Source: AWTP1-13 sp035714005 (lineage in GTDB: Bacteria > Pseudomonadota > Alphaproteobacteria > Rhizobiales > Hyphomicrobiaceae). From it: DNA of 10,356 nt. Location of the stretch: positions 1 through 10,356 of the forward strand of contig DASTMQ010000557.1 in NCBI GenBank assembly GCA_035714005.1. Direction: 5' to 3'. Shown piece by piece: positions 1 to 7,297 of the stretch. Every line of letters begins with the position of its first letter. Position 1 is the first letter of the stretch. Position numbers and translations under genes: made by a program. The notes under the pieces were generated by a model. That model did not search any database. It was not told the origin of the DNA and saw only the letters and a program-made list of their open reading frames with translations.

Positions 1-381
1 CGGCAGCAGCAACATGCTGCTGGCGAGCTCAGGCAGCGCCAATTTCGAGCGTGCCAGGGCCAGCGCGGCAGGCAGCCCGAGCAGGAGGCCGATGCCGGTG
101 GCGATCACGGCAAGCTCGAGACTGAGCAGGAAGCCGGCGACGAAGCGATCGTTGCCGGCAATCGCCAGGAACCAGCGCAGCGAGTAGCCCTCCGGCGGGA
201 ACGATGGGATCTCCTGGCGGAAAAAGGCGAGCCAGGTAACGAACAGCAACGGCGTCAGGATATAGGCGAGCGCGATGGCCGCGGCGCCCCTGAGCGCAAG
301 GCGGCCGAGCCGGCGCGGCTCTGCCACGGACCACGATCGGGCGACCTTTACTGCGCTTGGGCGCTGAAAGTCGACGGGCAT
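1..381 (-). CDS. ABC transporter permease, spermidine/putrescine (PotC-like) family, N-terminal part, cut by window edge
   Basis: Inner-membrane permease of an ABC importer of the polyamine/opine type. From the ATG at 381 the frame is open for 127 codons to the window edge without a stop. The protein has a basic cytoplasmic N-terminus (residues 1-27), a first membrane segment at about 28-47, a periplasmic stretch with the motif FPPEGYSLRWF (about 60-70), a second membrane segment at about 78-101, and an ALALARSKL element (about 100-108). The FPPEG-SLRW stretch followed by a helix ending in ALARS is typical of the second permease of PotBC-type importers. The gene starts 13 bases after the stop of the preceding amidohydrolase, so it is probably co-transcribed, although no strong ribosome-binding site is visible. 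Its partner permease, ATPase and binding protein are not in the window and may lie further downstream. The family is confident; the substrate (polyamine, opine or amino-acid derivative) is unknown. Confidence 0.85.
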   Translation of the reverse strand, partial: MPVDFQRPSAVKVARSWSVAEPRRLGRLALRGAAAIALAYILTPLLFVTWLAFFRQEIPSFPPEGYSLRWFLAIAGNDRFVAGFLLSLELAVIATGIGLLLGLPAALALARSKLALPELASSMLLLP

Positions 382-394
382 CGCTGCGCGTGGC

Positions 395-1630
395 CTAATT
401 GAGCCGGCGTTTGTGAAAACGGCCGGCCTTCATGATGATCGACAGGTGCCGGCCCTGATCCTCGAGCAGGCTAAGGTCGTCGAGCGGATCGCCGTCGACC
501 AGCAGCAGATCGGCCCAGGCCCCCGGCTGCAGCGTGCCGACCTTGCCTTGCAAGCGCAGAATTTGCGCCGGAATGGTCGTGGCCGAGCGGATGATTTCGA
601 TCGGCGTCACCACCTCGCGCCGCAAGGCGAATTCGCGGCTTTGATCCCAGTGCAGTTCCCCCAACAGGTCGCTGCCATAGGCCACCGGCACGCCGTGGCG
701 CTTGCAGATCTCCAGCGATTTGAGGCCTCCCTCCAACACGATCTCGTTCTTGGCCAAGCTCTCCGCGCTCATGCCGAACTTCTGCGCCCGGTCCTTCATG
801 GCGTAGTAGGTGACGAGATTGGCGACCAGGAACATGCCCTTGGAGGCCATTAGCTCGGCCGCCGCATCGTCGATCAGGTTGCCGTGCTCGATGGTGCGCA
901 CGCCCAAGCGGGCGGCGCGCGTGATGGCCTCGGCACTGTAGGCGTGCGCGCACACATAGCGGCCAAAGGCGTGCGCCTCCTCGACGGCGGCGGCCACCTC
1001 GCCTTCGGAGAACTGCAAACTGTCGAGCGGGTCATAGGGCGAGGCCACGCCCCCCGACATCATGATCTTCACATGGTCGGCGCCCTGGCGCATCTGCTCG
1101 CGGGCGGCCTTGCGCACCTGATCGATGCCGTCGGCCACCGCCGACTTGAATTTCAGCCCGTTGCAGCAGCTGCAGCCATCGCCGACGTCCGTGCGCCGGC
1201 GCCCATCGGCATGGCCGCCGGTGGGCCCGATCGACATGCCGGCGATGAACAGGCGCGGCCCGACCAAATAGCCCTGTTCGACGGCGGTCTTGATGCCCCA
1301 ATCGCAGCCGCCGGTGTCGCGCACGGTGGTGAAGCCGCGATCGAGCATGGCGCGCAATCTGAGCGCCGCGCGCGCGGTCAGCAGCGTCAGCGGCATCGCC
1401 TCGAGAAAGCGGATATTCACCTCGCTATGAATGACGTGCACGTGGCAATCGATCAGACCGGGGGTCAGCGTGCGCCCGCCGCAATCGACGATCTCGGCCT
1501 CGGCGCTGCGAATGGGACGCTCGCTCAGCTCGCGCACATGCGCGCCCTCGATCAACAGCTCATAGCCGCCGCGCACCTCCCCGTAAGCGGGCTCGAGCAG
1601 CCTGAAATTCTTGAACAGAATGGGCGCCAT
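395..1630 (-). CDS. Metal-dependent amidohydrolase, Xaa-Pro dipeptidase/carboxypeptidase-like, copy A
   Basis: Predicted cytoplasmic metallohydrolase of the amidohydrolase superfamily, in the group often annotated as imidazolonepropionase-like or Xaa-Pro dipeptidase. As I recall, characterised relatives are carboxypeptidases/dipeptidases rather than true prolidases. The 411 residues have the expected order: a short N-terminal beta domain (1-58), the TIM-barrel metal motif HVH (H63, H65), K188 in VKIMMSGG as the likely carboxylated lysine, H229 in CAHAYS, H249 in IEHGN, D321 in YGSDLLG, and the C-terminal beta strands (ADLLLVDG, 373-380). All six expected ligands of a binuclear centre are present, so it should be active. 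A cysteine cluster (C153, C155, C156) follows the GPTGGH loop. No signal peptide is seen. It starts 4 bases after the stop of copy B and has only a weak ribosome-binding site, suggesting translational coupling. The substrate is likely a peptide or N-acyl amino acid, by inference. Confidence 0.93.
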   Translation of the reverse strand: MAPILFKNFRLLEPAYGEVRGGYELLIEGAHVRELSERPIRSAEAEIVDCGGRTLTPGLIDCHVHVIHSEVNIRFLEAMPLTLLTARAALRLRAMLDRGFTTVRDTGGCDWGIKTAVEQGYLVGPRLFIAGMSIGPTGGHADGRRRTDVGDGCSCCNGLKFKSAVADGIDQVRKAAREQMRQGADHVKIMMSGGVASPYDPLDSLQFSEGEVAAAVEEAHAFGRYVCAHAYSAEAITRAARLGVRTIEHGNLIDDAAAELMASKGMFLVANLVTYYAMKDRAQKFGMSAESLAKNEIVLEGGLKSLEICKRHGVPVAYGSDLLGELHWDQSREFALRREVVTPIEIIRSATTIPAQILRLQGKVGTLQPGAWADLLLVDGDPLDDLSLLEDQGRHLSIIMKAGRFHKRRLN

Positions 1631-1634
1631 CGTG

Positions 1635-2870
1635 CTAGTGCAACCGGTTCTTGTGAAAGCGTCCGCCCTTCATGATGGCGGCGAGATACTTGCCCTGGTC
1701 CTGCAGCACGCCCAGATCGCGCAGTGGATTGCCCTCGACGATCAATAGGTCGGCGAAGGCGCCGGCCTTGAGACAGCCGAGCTTGCCCACTTGCCGCACG
1801 ATCTCGGCGCCGATCAGGGTCGCGGCGCGGATAATCTCGATCGGCTTTTGCACTTGCGAACGGATGGAAAACTCGCGCGATTGCTCGCTTTGCAATTGGC
1901 CCAACAGATCGGTGCCGTAGGCCACCGGTACGCCGGCGCGCTTGCAGATCTCGAGCGACCTGAGGCCGCCGTCGATGACAAGCTCGTTTTTGGCGAGCAT
2001 GTCCGCGCTCATGCCGTACTCGGCCGCGCGCTTTTTCATCTCGTAGTAGGTGACGAGGTTGGCGATCAGATACATGCCCTTGGACGCCATCAGCGAGGCT
2101 GAGGCCTCGTCGATCAGGTTGCCGTGTTCGATGGTGCGCACGCCGGCCTGAGCCGCGCGCGTAATCGCCTCGGCGCTATAGGCGTGGGCGCAGACGTAGC
2201 GCCCGAAGGCATGCGCCTCCTCGACCGCGGCGGCCACCTCCTCGGGGGAGAACTGCAGGCTGTCGAGGGGATCGTAGGGAGAGGCAACCCCGCCCGACAT
2301 CATGATTTTCACCTGGTCGCAGCCCTGGCGCATTTCCTCGCGCACGGCCTTGCGCACCTCGGCGACGCCATCGGCCAGCCCCATGGCGAAATGCAGGGCA
2401 TCGCAACAGTGACAGCGGGTCCCGTGATCGGTGCGGCGGCGGCCATCGCTGTGACCACCGGTGGGGCCCAAGGCCTTGCCGGCGATGAACAGCCGGGGCC
2501 CCGGCAGCAGCCATTTGTCGACGGCCTCTTTCAAGCCCCAATCGGCGCCGCCGGTATCGCGCACGCTGGTAAAGCCGCGGTCGAGCATGTTGCGCATCAG
2601 CACCGCGGCGCGCGCCGTCATCAAGGTCAACGGCATATTCTCAAGCCGCGGCAGGGACACCTCCGAGAGCACCACGTGCACGTGACTGTCGATCAGGCCC
2701 GGCATCAGGGTGCGCTTGCCGCAATCGATCACGTTGGCCTCGGCGGCCTTGATGGGCTTGGCCGAAATCTCCTTGATATGTTCGCCTTCGACCAGCAATT
2801 CGTGGCCACCCTTGAGCTCGTCGCCTTCGGGGTCGAGCATTTCAAAGTTTTTGAAGTGGTACTGCGTCAT
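1635..2870 (-). CDS. Metal-dependent amidohydrolase, Xaa-Pro dipeptidase/carboxypeptidase-like, copy B
   Basis: Paralogue of the next gene downstream: also 411 residues, aligning end to end without a gap, with about 281 of 411 identical residues by hand count. The full ligand set is kept at the same positions (H63, H65, K188, H229, H249, D321), so it too should be a binuclear metallohydrolase. Identity is highest around the barrel core (about 187-254, only four differences). It is lowest in the N-terminal strands, the segment 151-170 after the GGH loop, and the C-terminal third, which is where substrate preference might differ. The cysteine pattern C153-x-C155-C156 is shared. The ATG at 2870 has a good ribosome-binding site (AGGGGAG just upstream), unlike copy A. 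It follows the GAF gene by 51 bases. The product is predicted cytoplasmic; the exact substrate is unknown. Confidence 0.93.
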   Translation of the reverse strand: MTQYHFKNFEMLDPEGDELKGGHELLVEGEHIKEISAKPIKAAEANVIDCGKRTLMPGLIDSHVHVVLSEVSLPRLENMPLTLMTARAAVLMRNMLDRGFTSVRDTGGADWGLKEAVDKWLLPGPRLFIAGKALGPTGGHSDGRRRTDHGTRCHCCDALHFAMGLADGVAEVRKAVREEMRQGCDQVKIMMSGGVASPYDPLDSLQFSPEEVAAAVEEAHAFGRYVCAHAYSAEAITRAAQAGVRTIEHGNLIDEASASLMASKGMYLIANLVTYYEMKKRAAEYGMSADMLAKNELVIDGGLRSLEICKRAGVPVAYGTDLLGQLQSEQSREFSIRSQVQKPIEIIRAATLIGAEIVRQVGKLGCLKAGAFADLLIVEGNPLRDLGVLQDQGKYLAAIMKGGRFHKNRLH

Positions 2871-2921
2871 CGCGCTCTCCCCTGGTCAAGGTCGCGAGCA
2901 TCGGTAAATTGCGCCACCTCG

Positions 2922-3437
2922 TCAATTGCCGCTGCTGATCAGCGGCGGCACCATCAGCGCGGCCAGGATTTTGGCGGAGGCGATCTCGGCCGGGCCGTAC
3001 ATGCCTTCCTCGCCACACAGATTGAGGGTGCCGAGCCGGCGCGAGGCATAGCGGATCGGCACGTTGAGAATGGCGCCGATGCCAAGCGAAAAGATCAGCT
3101 CGTGGTCGAAGAAGGCCGTGCGGACCTCCTCCCGCGTCGCCGCCAGGAACACCTCGCCCTTTTCCATGGCGCCGTGGCTGACCGTGATCTTGTCGAGCGG
3201 CTTGCGACCGCCGACCGGATAGGCCGTCTCGTCGCTGGAATAAAGGCGCTCAACGGCGGCCTCCGCCTCCAGATAGCGCAGCACGGTGAAGAGGCGCCAA
3301 CCCACGGTCTCCGCCGCAATGCGCGCAACCTCGGCATAGACCTCGCGCGCATCGGCGCTCGCGCTCGCGCACTGGGTCAGGGCGGCGACGTCGGCCATCT
3401 CCAAGCCGCGCTTGGTTTTGAGCGTAGGGTTTGTCAT
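2922..3437 (-). CDS. Small stand-alone GAF-domain protein
   Basis: A 171-residue soluble protein made almost entirely of one GAF-like domain (about 28-165). Visible elements are an N-terminal helix (about 28-45), a strand with WRLFTVLRYL (47-56), a segment VERLYSS (62-68) followed by YPVGGRKPLDK, and C-terminal features typical of GAF folds: NVPIRY (125-130) and LGTLNLCGEE (135-144). There is no attached kinase, cyclase, DNA-binding or other output domain and no membrane segment. GAF domains bind small molecules such as nucleotides, amino acids or haem. It begins 12 bases after the livM stop behind a clear AGGAG site and precedes the amidohydrolases, so it belongs to the operon. A ligand sensor or an accessory to the hydrolases is possible. 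It lacks the three-cysteine pattern of free-methionine-sulfoxide reductases (only C23 and C141 are present). Another possible start is Met14. The function is unassigned. Confidence 0.85.
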   Translation of the reverse strand: MTNPTLKTKRGLEMADVAALTQCASASADAREVYAEVARIAAETVGWRLFTVLRYLEAEAAVERLYSSDETAYPVGGRKPLDKITVSHGAMEKGEVFLAATREEVRTAFFDHELIFSLGIGAILNVPIRYASRRLGTLNLCGEEGMYGPAEIASAKILAALMVPPLISSGN

Positions 3438-3449
3438 GTTTTCTCCTGA

Positions 3450-4385
3450 TTAGATGCGACTTGCCGCCGGCGCCGCCGCAGTGGCGGTGAGCGGTGGCGC
3501 CTCGATGCGCTCGGGCAGCAATCCCTTGGCGTAAAAGCGCAGGATTACGAGCAAGGCCACGGACACGGCGAGCTCGCGCACGGCGGCCGCTTGCACGGCG
3601 CTCAGGCCGGGGATCAGCGGCGCCAGAAAGCGCGTCGATTCCAGAAAGAAGACCACCAGCACGGCGCCGAGCACGGCTCCCTTGCTGTTGCCGAGCCCGC
3701 CGGTCAACAGCGAGAGCTTGACGTACAGCGTCAACAGCGGTGCGAACAGGTCGGGGGCGATATAGCTCGTGAAATGACCATAAAGCGCGCCCGCCAGCCC
3801 AAGCGCCGCGGTGCCAAAAGCAAACGCCTTGACCTTGAACAAGACCACGTTCTTGCCGGCGAAGCGCGCGACCTCCTCATCGTCGCGAATGGCCCGCAGC
3901 ACCCGGCCGAACGGCGAGTTGACCAGACGATCGACCAGAAAGAACAGCACGACGACGGCCGCAACCACAATGCCGAGGTAGAGCAGATTGAACAGGTGCG
4001 GCCCGGCCTCGGCGCGAAAAGGCCCTGGAATGCCCGAGAGCCCATCGGTGCCGTTGGCGATCCACAGCTCGTTCGACATGACGATGCGCAGGCTTTCGGC
4101 AAAGCCAAGCGTGACGATCGCCAGATAGTCGCCGCGCAAGTGCACCGTGATCAAAGCCACCAGCACGCCGACGACGGCCGCCATGAGCGTGCCTGCCGCC
4201 ACGCCGACGGCGATCGGTGCTCCGAGCTTGAGCGTGATGAGCCCGGAGGCGTAGGCCCCGACCGCAAAGAAGCCGACGAGGCCGAGGTTGATCAACCCGG
4301 CCATGCCCCAAATCACGTTCATGCCGAGCGCCATCAGGGCATAAATGCCGGCCGTGACCGCGATGGCGACGAGGTAGTGCTCCAT
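3450..4385 (-). CDS. livM: Branched-chain amino acid/amide-type ABC transporter permease, LivM family
   Basis: Second permease subunit of a Liv-type (HAAT family) importer in the inner membrane. The 311 residues contain about eight or more hydrophobic segments, for example near 6-24, 34-52, 58-81, 133-151, 186-206 and 268-283. Family marks are NLGLVGFFAVGAY (33-45), RGDYLAIVTLGFAE (84-97), the cytoplasmic coupling loop SPFGRVLRAIRDDEEVA (157-173) that contacts the ATPases, and LLTGGLGNSKGAVLGA (226-241). The C-terminal tail from about 292 is alanine- and proline-rich and probably cytoplasmic and disordered. The ATG at 4385 has a strong purine-rich site (GAGGAGGGGG) immediately upstream, and the gene lies 22 bases after livH. 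It should pair with LivH and the LivG/LivF ATPases encoded upstream. Substrate type cannot be told from the permease; in this family it may be amino acids, amides, urea or small peptides. Confidence 0.95.
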   Translation of the reverse strand: MEHYLVAIAVTAGIYALMALGMNVIWGMAGLINLGLVGFFAVGAYASGLITLKLGAPIAVGVAAGTLMAAVVGVLVALITVHLRGDYLAIVTLGFAESLRIVMSNELWIANGTDGLSGIPGPFRAEAGPHLFNLLYLGIVVAAVVVLFFLVDRLVNSPFGRVLRAIRDDEEVARFAGKNVVLFKVKAFAFGTAALGLAGALYGHFTSYIAPDLFAPLLTLYVKLSLLTGGLGNSKGAVLGAVLVVFFLESTRFLAPLIPGLSAVQAAAVRELAVSVALLVILRFYAKGLLPERIEAPPLTATAAAPAASRI

Positions 4386-4407
4386 TCCCCCTCCTCGATC
4401 CAGCCTT

Positions 4408-5268
4408 TCAATAGGCCCTGGCGCCCAAAATGCCGCGCGGCCGCAAGGTCAAGACCACGAGGATGGCGAGAAAGCCGATGGCGCTGCGGTAGGCCGGCGA
4501 CAAGATGAGCAAACTCAGTTCCTCGCCGACGCCGACGAGCAAGGCGCCGACAACCGCGCCCGGCAGGCTACCGAGGCCGCCAACCACGGCGGCGGCGAAA
4601 ATCGACAGGATGCTTTTGAAGCCCACCAGGGGGTCGATGGTGGTGTCGAGACCGATCAGCATCCCACCTAGACCGGCGAGCCCCATGGCCACGAACGACA
4701 CCAGGCGCGCCACCATGTCGGCGTTGATGCCCTTGATGGAGGCCAGCATTGGATTGTCGGCGAACGCCCGCATCGCCCTGCCGCTGCGGGTAAAGAAAAG
4801 AAACAAGAACAGCAGCGTCATGGCGGCGACGGCGATGGCAAGGTTTTCCAGTTGCTGCGGCGAGACCCTGAGCCCGCCCACCAGCCAATCGCGCCTAATC
4901 GGCAGGTCGTAGCCCCTGAGCTCATTGCCGAAGACAAGGCGCACGCAGTTTTCGAGCGCGATGGTGAGTGCGATCGAGCCGATCGCCGTGGTTATGAAGC
5001 CCGCGGCTCGAAACGGCTTGAGGATGAACTCGTCGGAGAGAACGCCGACGAGGCCCGCCACCACAAAGGCCGCCAGCAGCGAGGGGACCACCGGCCAGGC
5101 CAACCAGACATTGGCAAGAAAGCCGGCAAAGGCGCCGATCGTCATGTGCGAGGCGAGCGCAAAGTTGGTAAAACGCAGCACGGCAAAGATGGCCGTCAGG
5201 CCGATCGCCGGTACCGCCAAGATGGTTCCCGACATCAAGCCGTTGAGGATCAGCTGCGTTACTTGCAT
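4408..5268 (-). CDS. livH: Branched-chain amino acid/amide-type ABC transporter permease, LivH family
   Basis: First permease subunit of the Liv-type importer; 286 residues, the usual length. Hydrophobic segments lie near 10-30, 42-60, 62-77, 92-113, 141-159, 187-207, 219-248 and 262-276. Family marks are the NGLMSGTILAVPAIGLT start (9-25), the coupling loop TRSGRAMRAFADNPMLASIKG (160-180), the GGLGSLPGAVVGA element (230-242) and the C-terminal LRPRGILG (275-282). It begins 51 bases after the stop of the binding-protein gene; upstream of the ATG only a weak AAGAG-like site is visible. It is followed closely by livM, the usual order for the two permeases. The gene order binding protein, livH, livM, with the ATPases placed before them, differs from the E. 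coli order but keeps all five parts together. Confidence 0.95.
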   Translation of the reverse strand: MQVTQLILNGLMSGTILAVPAIGLTAIFAVLRFTNFALASHMTIGAFAGFLANVWLAWPVVPSLLAAFVVAGLVGVLSDEFILKPFRAAGFITTAIGSIALTIALENCVRLVFGNELRGYDLPIRRDWLVGGLRVSPQQLENLAIAVAAMTLLFLFLFFTRSGRAMRAFADNPMLASIKGINADMVARLVSFVAMGLAGLGGMLIGLDTTIDPLVGFKSILSIFAAAVVGGLGSLPGAVVGALLVGVGEELSLLILSPAYRSAIGFLAILVVLTLRPRGILGARAY

Positions 5269-5319
5269 TGCTCTTAAGGCCGCCGAGCATCCGTACCGGA
5301 CGGGTTACGCCCCAGTTGG

Positions 5320-6519
5320 CTAAACGACCCTGAGAAAGCGCAATTTGCCGTCGACCACCTCCATATAGCGAAAGCGGCACCCCTGAATGTCGCCGATATC
5401 GGTGAAGTCGCAGGGCCCGGAAGCGCCCTCGTAGTTGATCTCCTGGCCCTGGGCCATGAGCTGCAAGCCCTCGACCGCACTATAGACCTTCGCCCCCGCC
5501 CCCTGGCTGATCTTGCGCACATTCTCCCTGAGCGCGGTGCCGGTCACCTCCTTCGCCTTGGCCAGCGTCAGGATCACCAGGCTCGCCCAGTCGGTGGCCT
5601 GTGCCTCGTAGGAATCGGGTTCGGCGATGCCGAGCCGCGCCGCGGTCAAATTGAAGGCCTTGCCCTCGATATCGGCCGACGGCTGGCCAGTGTAGGTGCC
5701 CGCCGACACCTCGGGCGGGATGCTATCGAGCGTCTTCTGCGGCACGGCGTAGGACTGGCAGAACTTGGGCAGGTTGATGTTGGCCTTGTAGAGATCGCGC
5801 AGCAGCACCACGGTGTCCGGCGCATAGCCGTTGAGGTAAAGAAAATCCGGCTCCGAGCGCATCGCCTGGTCGACCTCCGAGCGGTAGGTTGGCTTATCCT
5901 TCTCGTAGATGACGTGCGCCACCACGCCGGCGCCCTTGCTTTTGAGCACGCTGTCCAAATGCTCCTTGGTCGAGAGCGCAAACGGCGCCTGGATGCCGAT
6001 CACGGCCACCTTTTTCTTGCCCATGCCGGCGATGAATTCCGCGTGCGCGGTCGCCTGCAGCTTGGAGGTGGGTTGCGTGCGGATGATGTAGCCCTGGTGC
6101 GGCAGCTGGGTGATGGAGTCTGCGCCGGAGACCGTGCACAGGAAGGTTTTCGATTCCCAGCACACCGGCGCCACGGCGCTCGTTACCGCCGAGGCCCAAG
6201 TGCCCATGATCACCGGCACCTTGTTGACCTCGATCAGCTTGCGGGCGGCGCGCACGGCGGCCTCGGGATTGGTCTGATCGTCCTCGACGATGGTTTCGAT
6301 CCTGCGGCCGAGTACGCCGCCGCTCTTGTTGACCTCATTGATCACGGCCTCGATGGCCTTGAGCATGCGCGGGCCGTCCTGTCCGCCCGCCCCCGTCAAC
6401 GGCGTCAGAATGCCGAACTTGATCGCCTCGGCCTGGGCAGAGACGGGGATGGGCGCGGCCGCCATGGCCGTGGCCGCGGCGGCCCCCTTGATCAGGGCGC
6501 GGCGTGTCGTTGCTGTCAT
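5320..6519 (-). CDS. Periplasmic substrate-binding protein of Liv-type ABC importer (Peripla_BP_6 type), twin-arginine-like signal
   Basis: Binding protein that captures the substrate in the periplasm for LivFGHM. The 399 residues start with TRRALIKG (5-12), a twin-arginine-like motif, followed by an alanine-rich hydrophobic stretch and a likely cleavage site after SAQA (27-30). The mature part opens with IKFGILTPLTG (33-43) and has further family marks: GGVLGRRIETIVEDDQ (67-82), EAAVRAARKLI (86-96), VIMGTW (103-108) and YEGASGP (363-369). The frame stays open upstream to 6807, but that stretch is the shadow of livF; the ATG at 6519 is chosen for the signal sequence and the AGGGGG site just upstream. 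Five cysteines (120, 128, 254, 370, 381) remain in the mature protein, two pairs close in sequence, so disulfides are possible. The ligand is not deducible; amino acid, amide or short peptide are options. Confidence 0.95.
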   Translation of the reverse strand: MTATTRRALIKGAAAATAMAAAPIPVSAQAEAIKFGILTPLTGAGGQDGPRMLKAIEAVINEVNKSGGVLGRRIETIVEDDQTNPEAAVRAARKLIEVNKVPVIMGTWASAVTSAVAPVCWESKTFLCTVSGADSITQLPHQGYIIRTQPTSKLQATAHAEFIAGMGKKKVAVIGIQAPFALSTKEHLDSVLKSKGAGVVAHVIYEKDKPTYRSEVDQAMRSEPDFLYLNGYAPDTVVLLRDLYKANINLPKFCQSYAVPQKTLDSIPPEVSAGTYTGQPSADIEGKAFNLTAARLGIAEPDSYEAQATDWASLVILTLAKAKEVTGTALRENVRKISQGAGAKVYSAVEGLQLMAQGQEINYEGASGPCDFTDIGDIQGCRFRYMEVVDGKLRFLRVV

Positions 6520-6539
6520 GGCAAACCCCCTGGCAAACC
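6519..6539 (-). repeat. 9-base direct repeat flanking the binding-protein ribosome-binding site
   Basis: GGTTTGCCA occurs twice on the minus strand, separated by three bases; the G-run between and within them forms the AGGGGG ribosome-binding site, and the second copy ends on the A of the ATG start codon. This could be an operator-like or translational control element, or chance. Confidence 0.35.
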
Positions 6540-6577
6540 GCCCGCAAAGACTAGGCCCCGAAAATACTAGGCCGATG

Positions 6578-7285
6578 TCAGGCCCCGAGAAAGAGCCTTC
6601 TGATTTCCGGGTCGGCGGCGAGCGCGCTGGCGGCTCCGGTGCGGCTGTTTTTGCCGTCGACCAAAATGTAGGCCCGGTCGGCGATGGCCAGCGCTTCGTT
6701 GGCATTTTGCTCCACGATCGCCACGGCAATACCATGCTTGTGGATCTCGACGACGGCATCGAACAGACGCTCGGCCGCGCGCGGCGAGAGGCCGGCGGAG
6801 GGTTCATCGAGCAGCAACACGACGGGTTCCACCATCAGCGCCATTGCCATCGCCAGCATTTGTCTTTCCCCGCCCGAGAGCGCGCGGGCGGCATGGCGCT
6901 GCTTGTCGGCAAGCACCGGAAAGCGCGCCAGCACGCTTTCGATGCGGCGGGCCGCCGCCTTGCGGTCGATATAGCCGCCGATCTCCAGGTTCTCGCGCAC
7001 CGACAGGGTCGCAAAAACGTTGAACTCCTGCGGCACGTAGGCCAGACCAAGCCGCGAGATCTCGCGCGCCGGCAGGCCGGAAATTTCGCGGCCCTGCAGC
7101 CGCACGCTCCCAACCTTCAGGCGGAGCAAGCCGGCGATGGCCTTGAGCAGCGTCGACTTGCCCGCCCCGTTGGGACCGATGATGCACACGACCTCGCCCG
7201 CATGCACGACGAGGTCGACGCCCTTCAGGATTTCATCCTGGGCACCGTAGCCCGCCACCACACCGCTCGCCACCAGTAGGCTCAT
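6578..7285 (-). CDS. livF: Liv-type ABC transporter ATP-binding protein, LivF family
   Basis: One of two cytoplasmic ATPases driving the Liv-type importer; 235 residues, normal for LivF. Motifs in order: Walker A GPNGAGKS (37-44), Q-loop in YVPQE (Q86), signature LSGGERQ (136-142), Walker B VVLLLDEP (155-162) with D160 and catalytic E161, and VEQN (191-194). In LivF proteins glutamine normally occupies the H-loop position, so Q193 is not a defect. The short C-terminus ends LFLGA, as usual for the family, without a regulatory domain. It follows livG by 41 bases and precedes the binding-protein gene by 58 bases. The ATG at 7285 matches family starts, but no proper Shine-Dalgarno sequence is visible at normal spacing. 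Confidence 0.96.
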   Translation of the reverse strand: MSLLVASGVVAGYGAQDEILKGVDLVVHAGEVVCIIGPNGAGKSTLLKAIAGLLRLKVGSVRLQGREISGLPAREISRLGLAYVPQEFNVFATLSVRENLEIGGYIDRKAAARRIESVLARFPVLADKQRHAARALSGGERQMLAMAMALMVEPVVLLLDEPSAGLSPRAAERLFDAVVEIHKHGIAVAIVEQNANEALAIADRAYILVDGKNSRTGAASALAADPEIRRLFLGA

Positions 7286-7297
7286 CCTGCAGCACGC

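Noticed and set aside
29..334. 101-codon minus-strand frame at the left edge
   Set aside because: Arginine/alanine-rich shadow; the true frame is the PotC-like permease running from 381 off the edge.
911..2240. Recent gene conversion between the two amidohydrolases in their near-identical core
   Set aside because: In the block checked (codons 211-240) 13 of 30 third positions differ although the proteins are identical, which points to purifying selection and not to recent copying.
395..2870. Assigning the amidohydrolases as true prolidases or as HutI
   Set aside because: They carry amidohydrolase-superfamily ligands, not the M24 pita-bread prolidase fold, and no histidine-degradation genes are nearby.
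2893..2926. Possible internal promoter with TTGACG overlapping the GAF stop codon
   Set aside because: Seventeen bases later the -10 position reads GATGCT, a poor match; there is no other support.
2922..3437. GAF protein as free-methionine-(R)-sulfoxide reductase
   Set aside because: That enzyme needs three catalytic cysteines in a characteristic loop; here only C23 and C141 exist and the loop motif is absent.
2124..3449. 441-codon open frame on the plus strand
   Set aside because: It is antisense to the clearly coding GAF and amidohydrolase B genes, its translation is low-complexity and matches no family I know, and long antisense frames are expected in GC-rich DNA.
6520..6807. 96-residue N-terminal extension of the binding protein
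   Set aside because: It overlaps livF in another frame, looks like shadow sequence, and would bury the TAT-like signal; the ATG at 6519 has a good ribosome-binding site.
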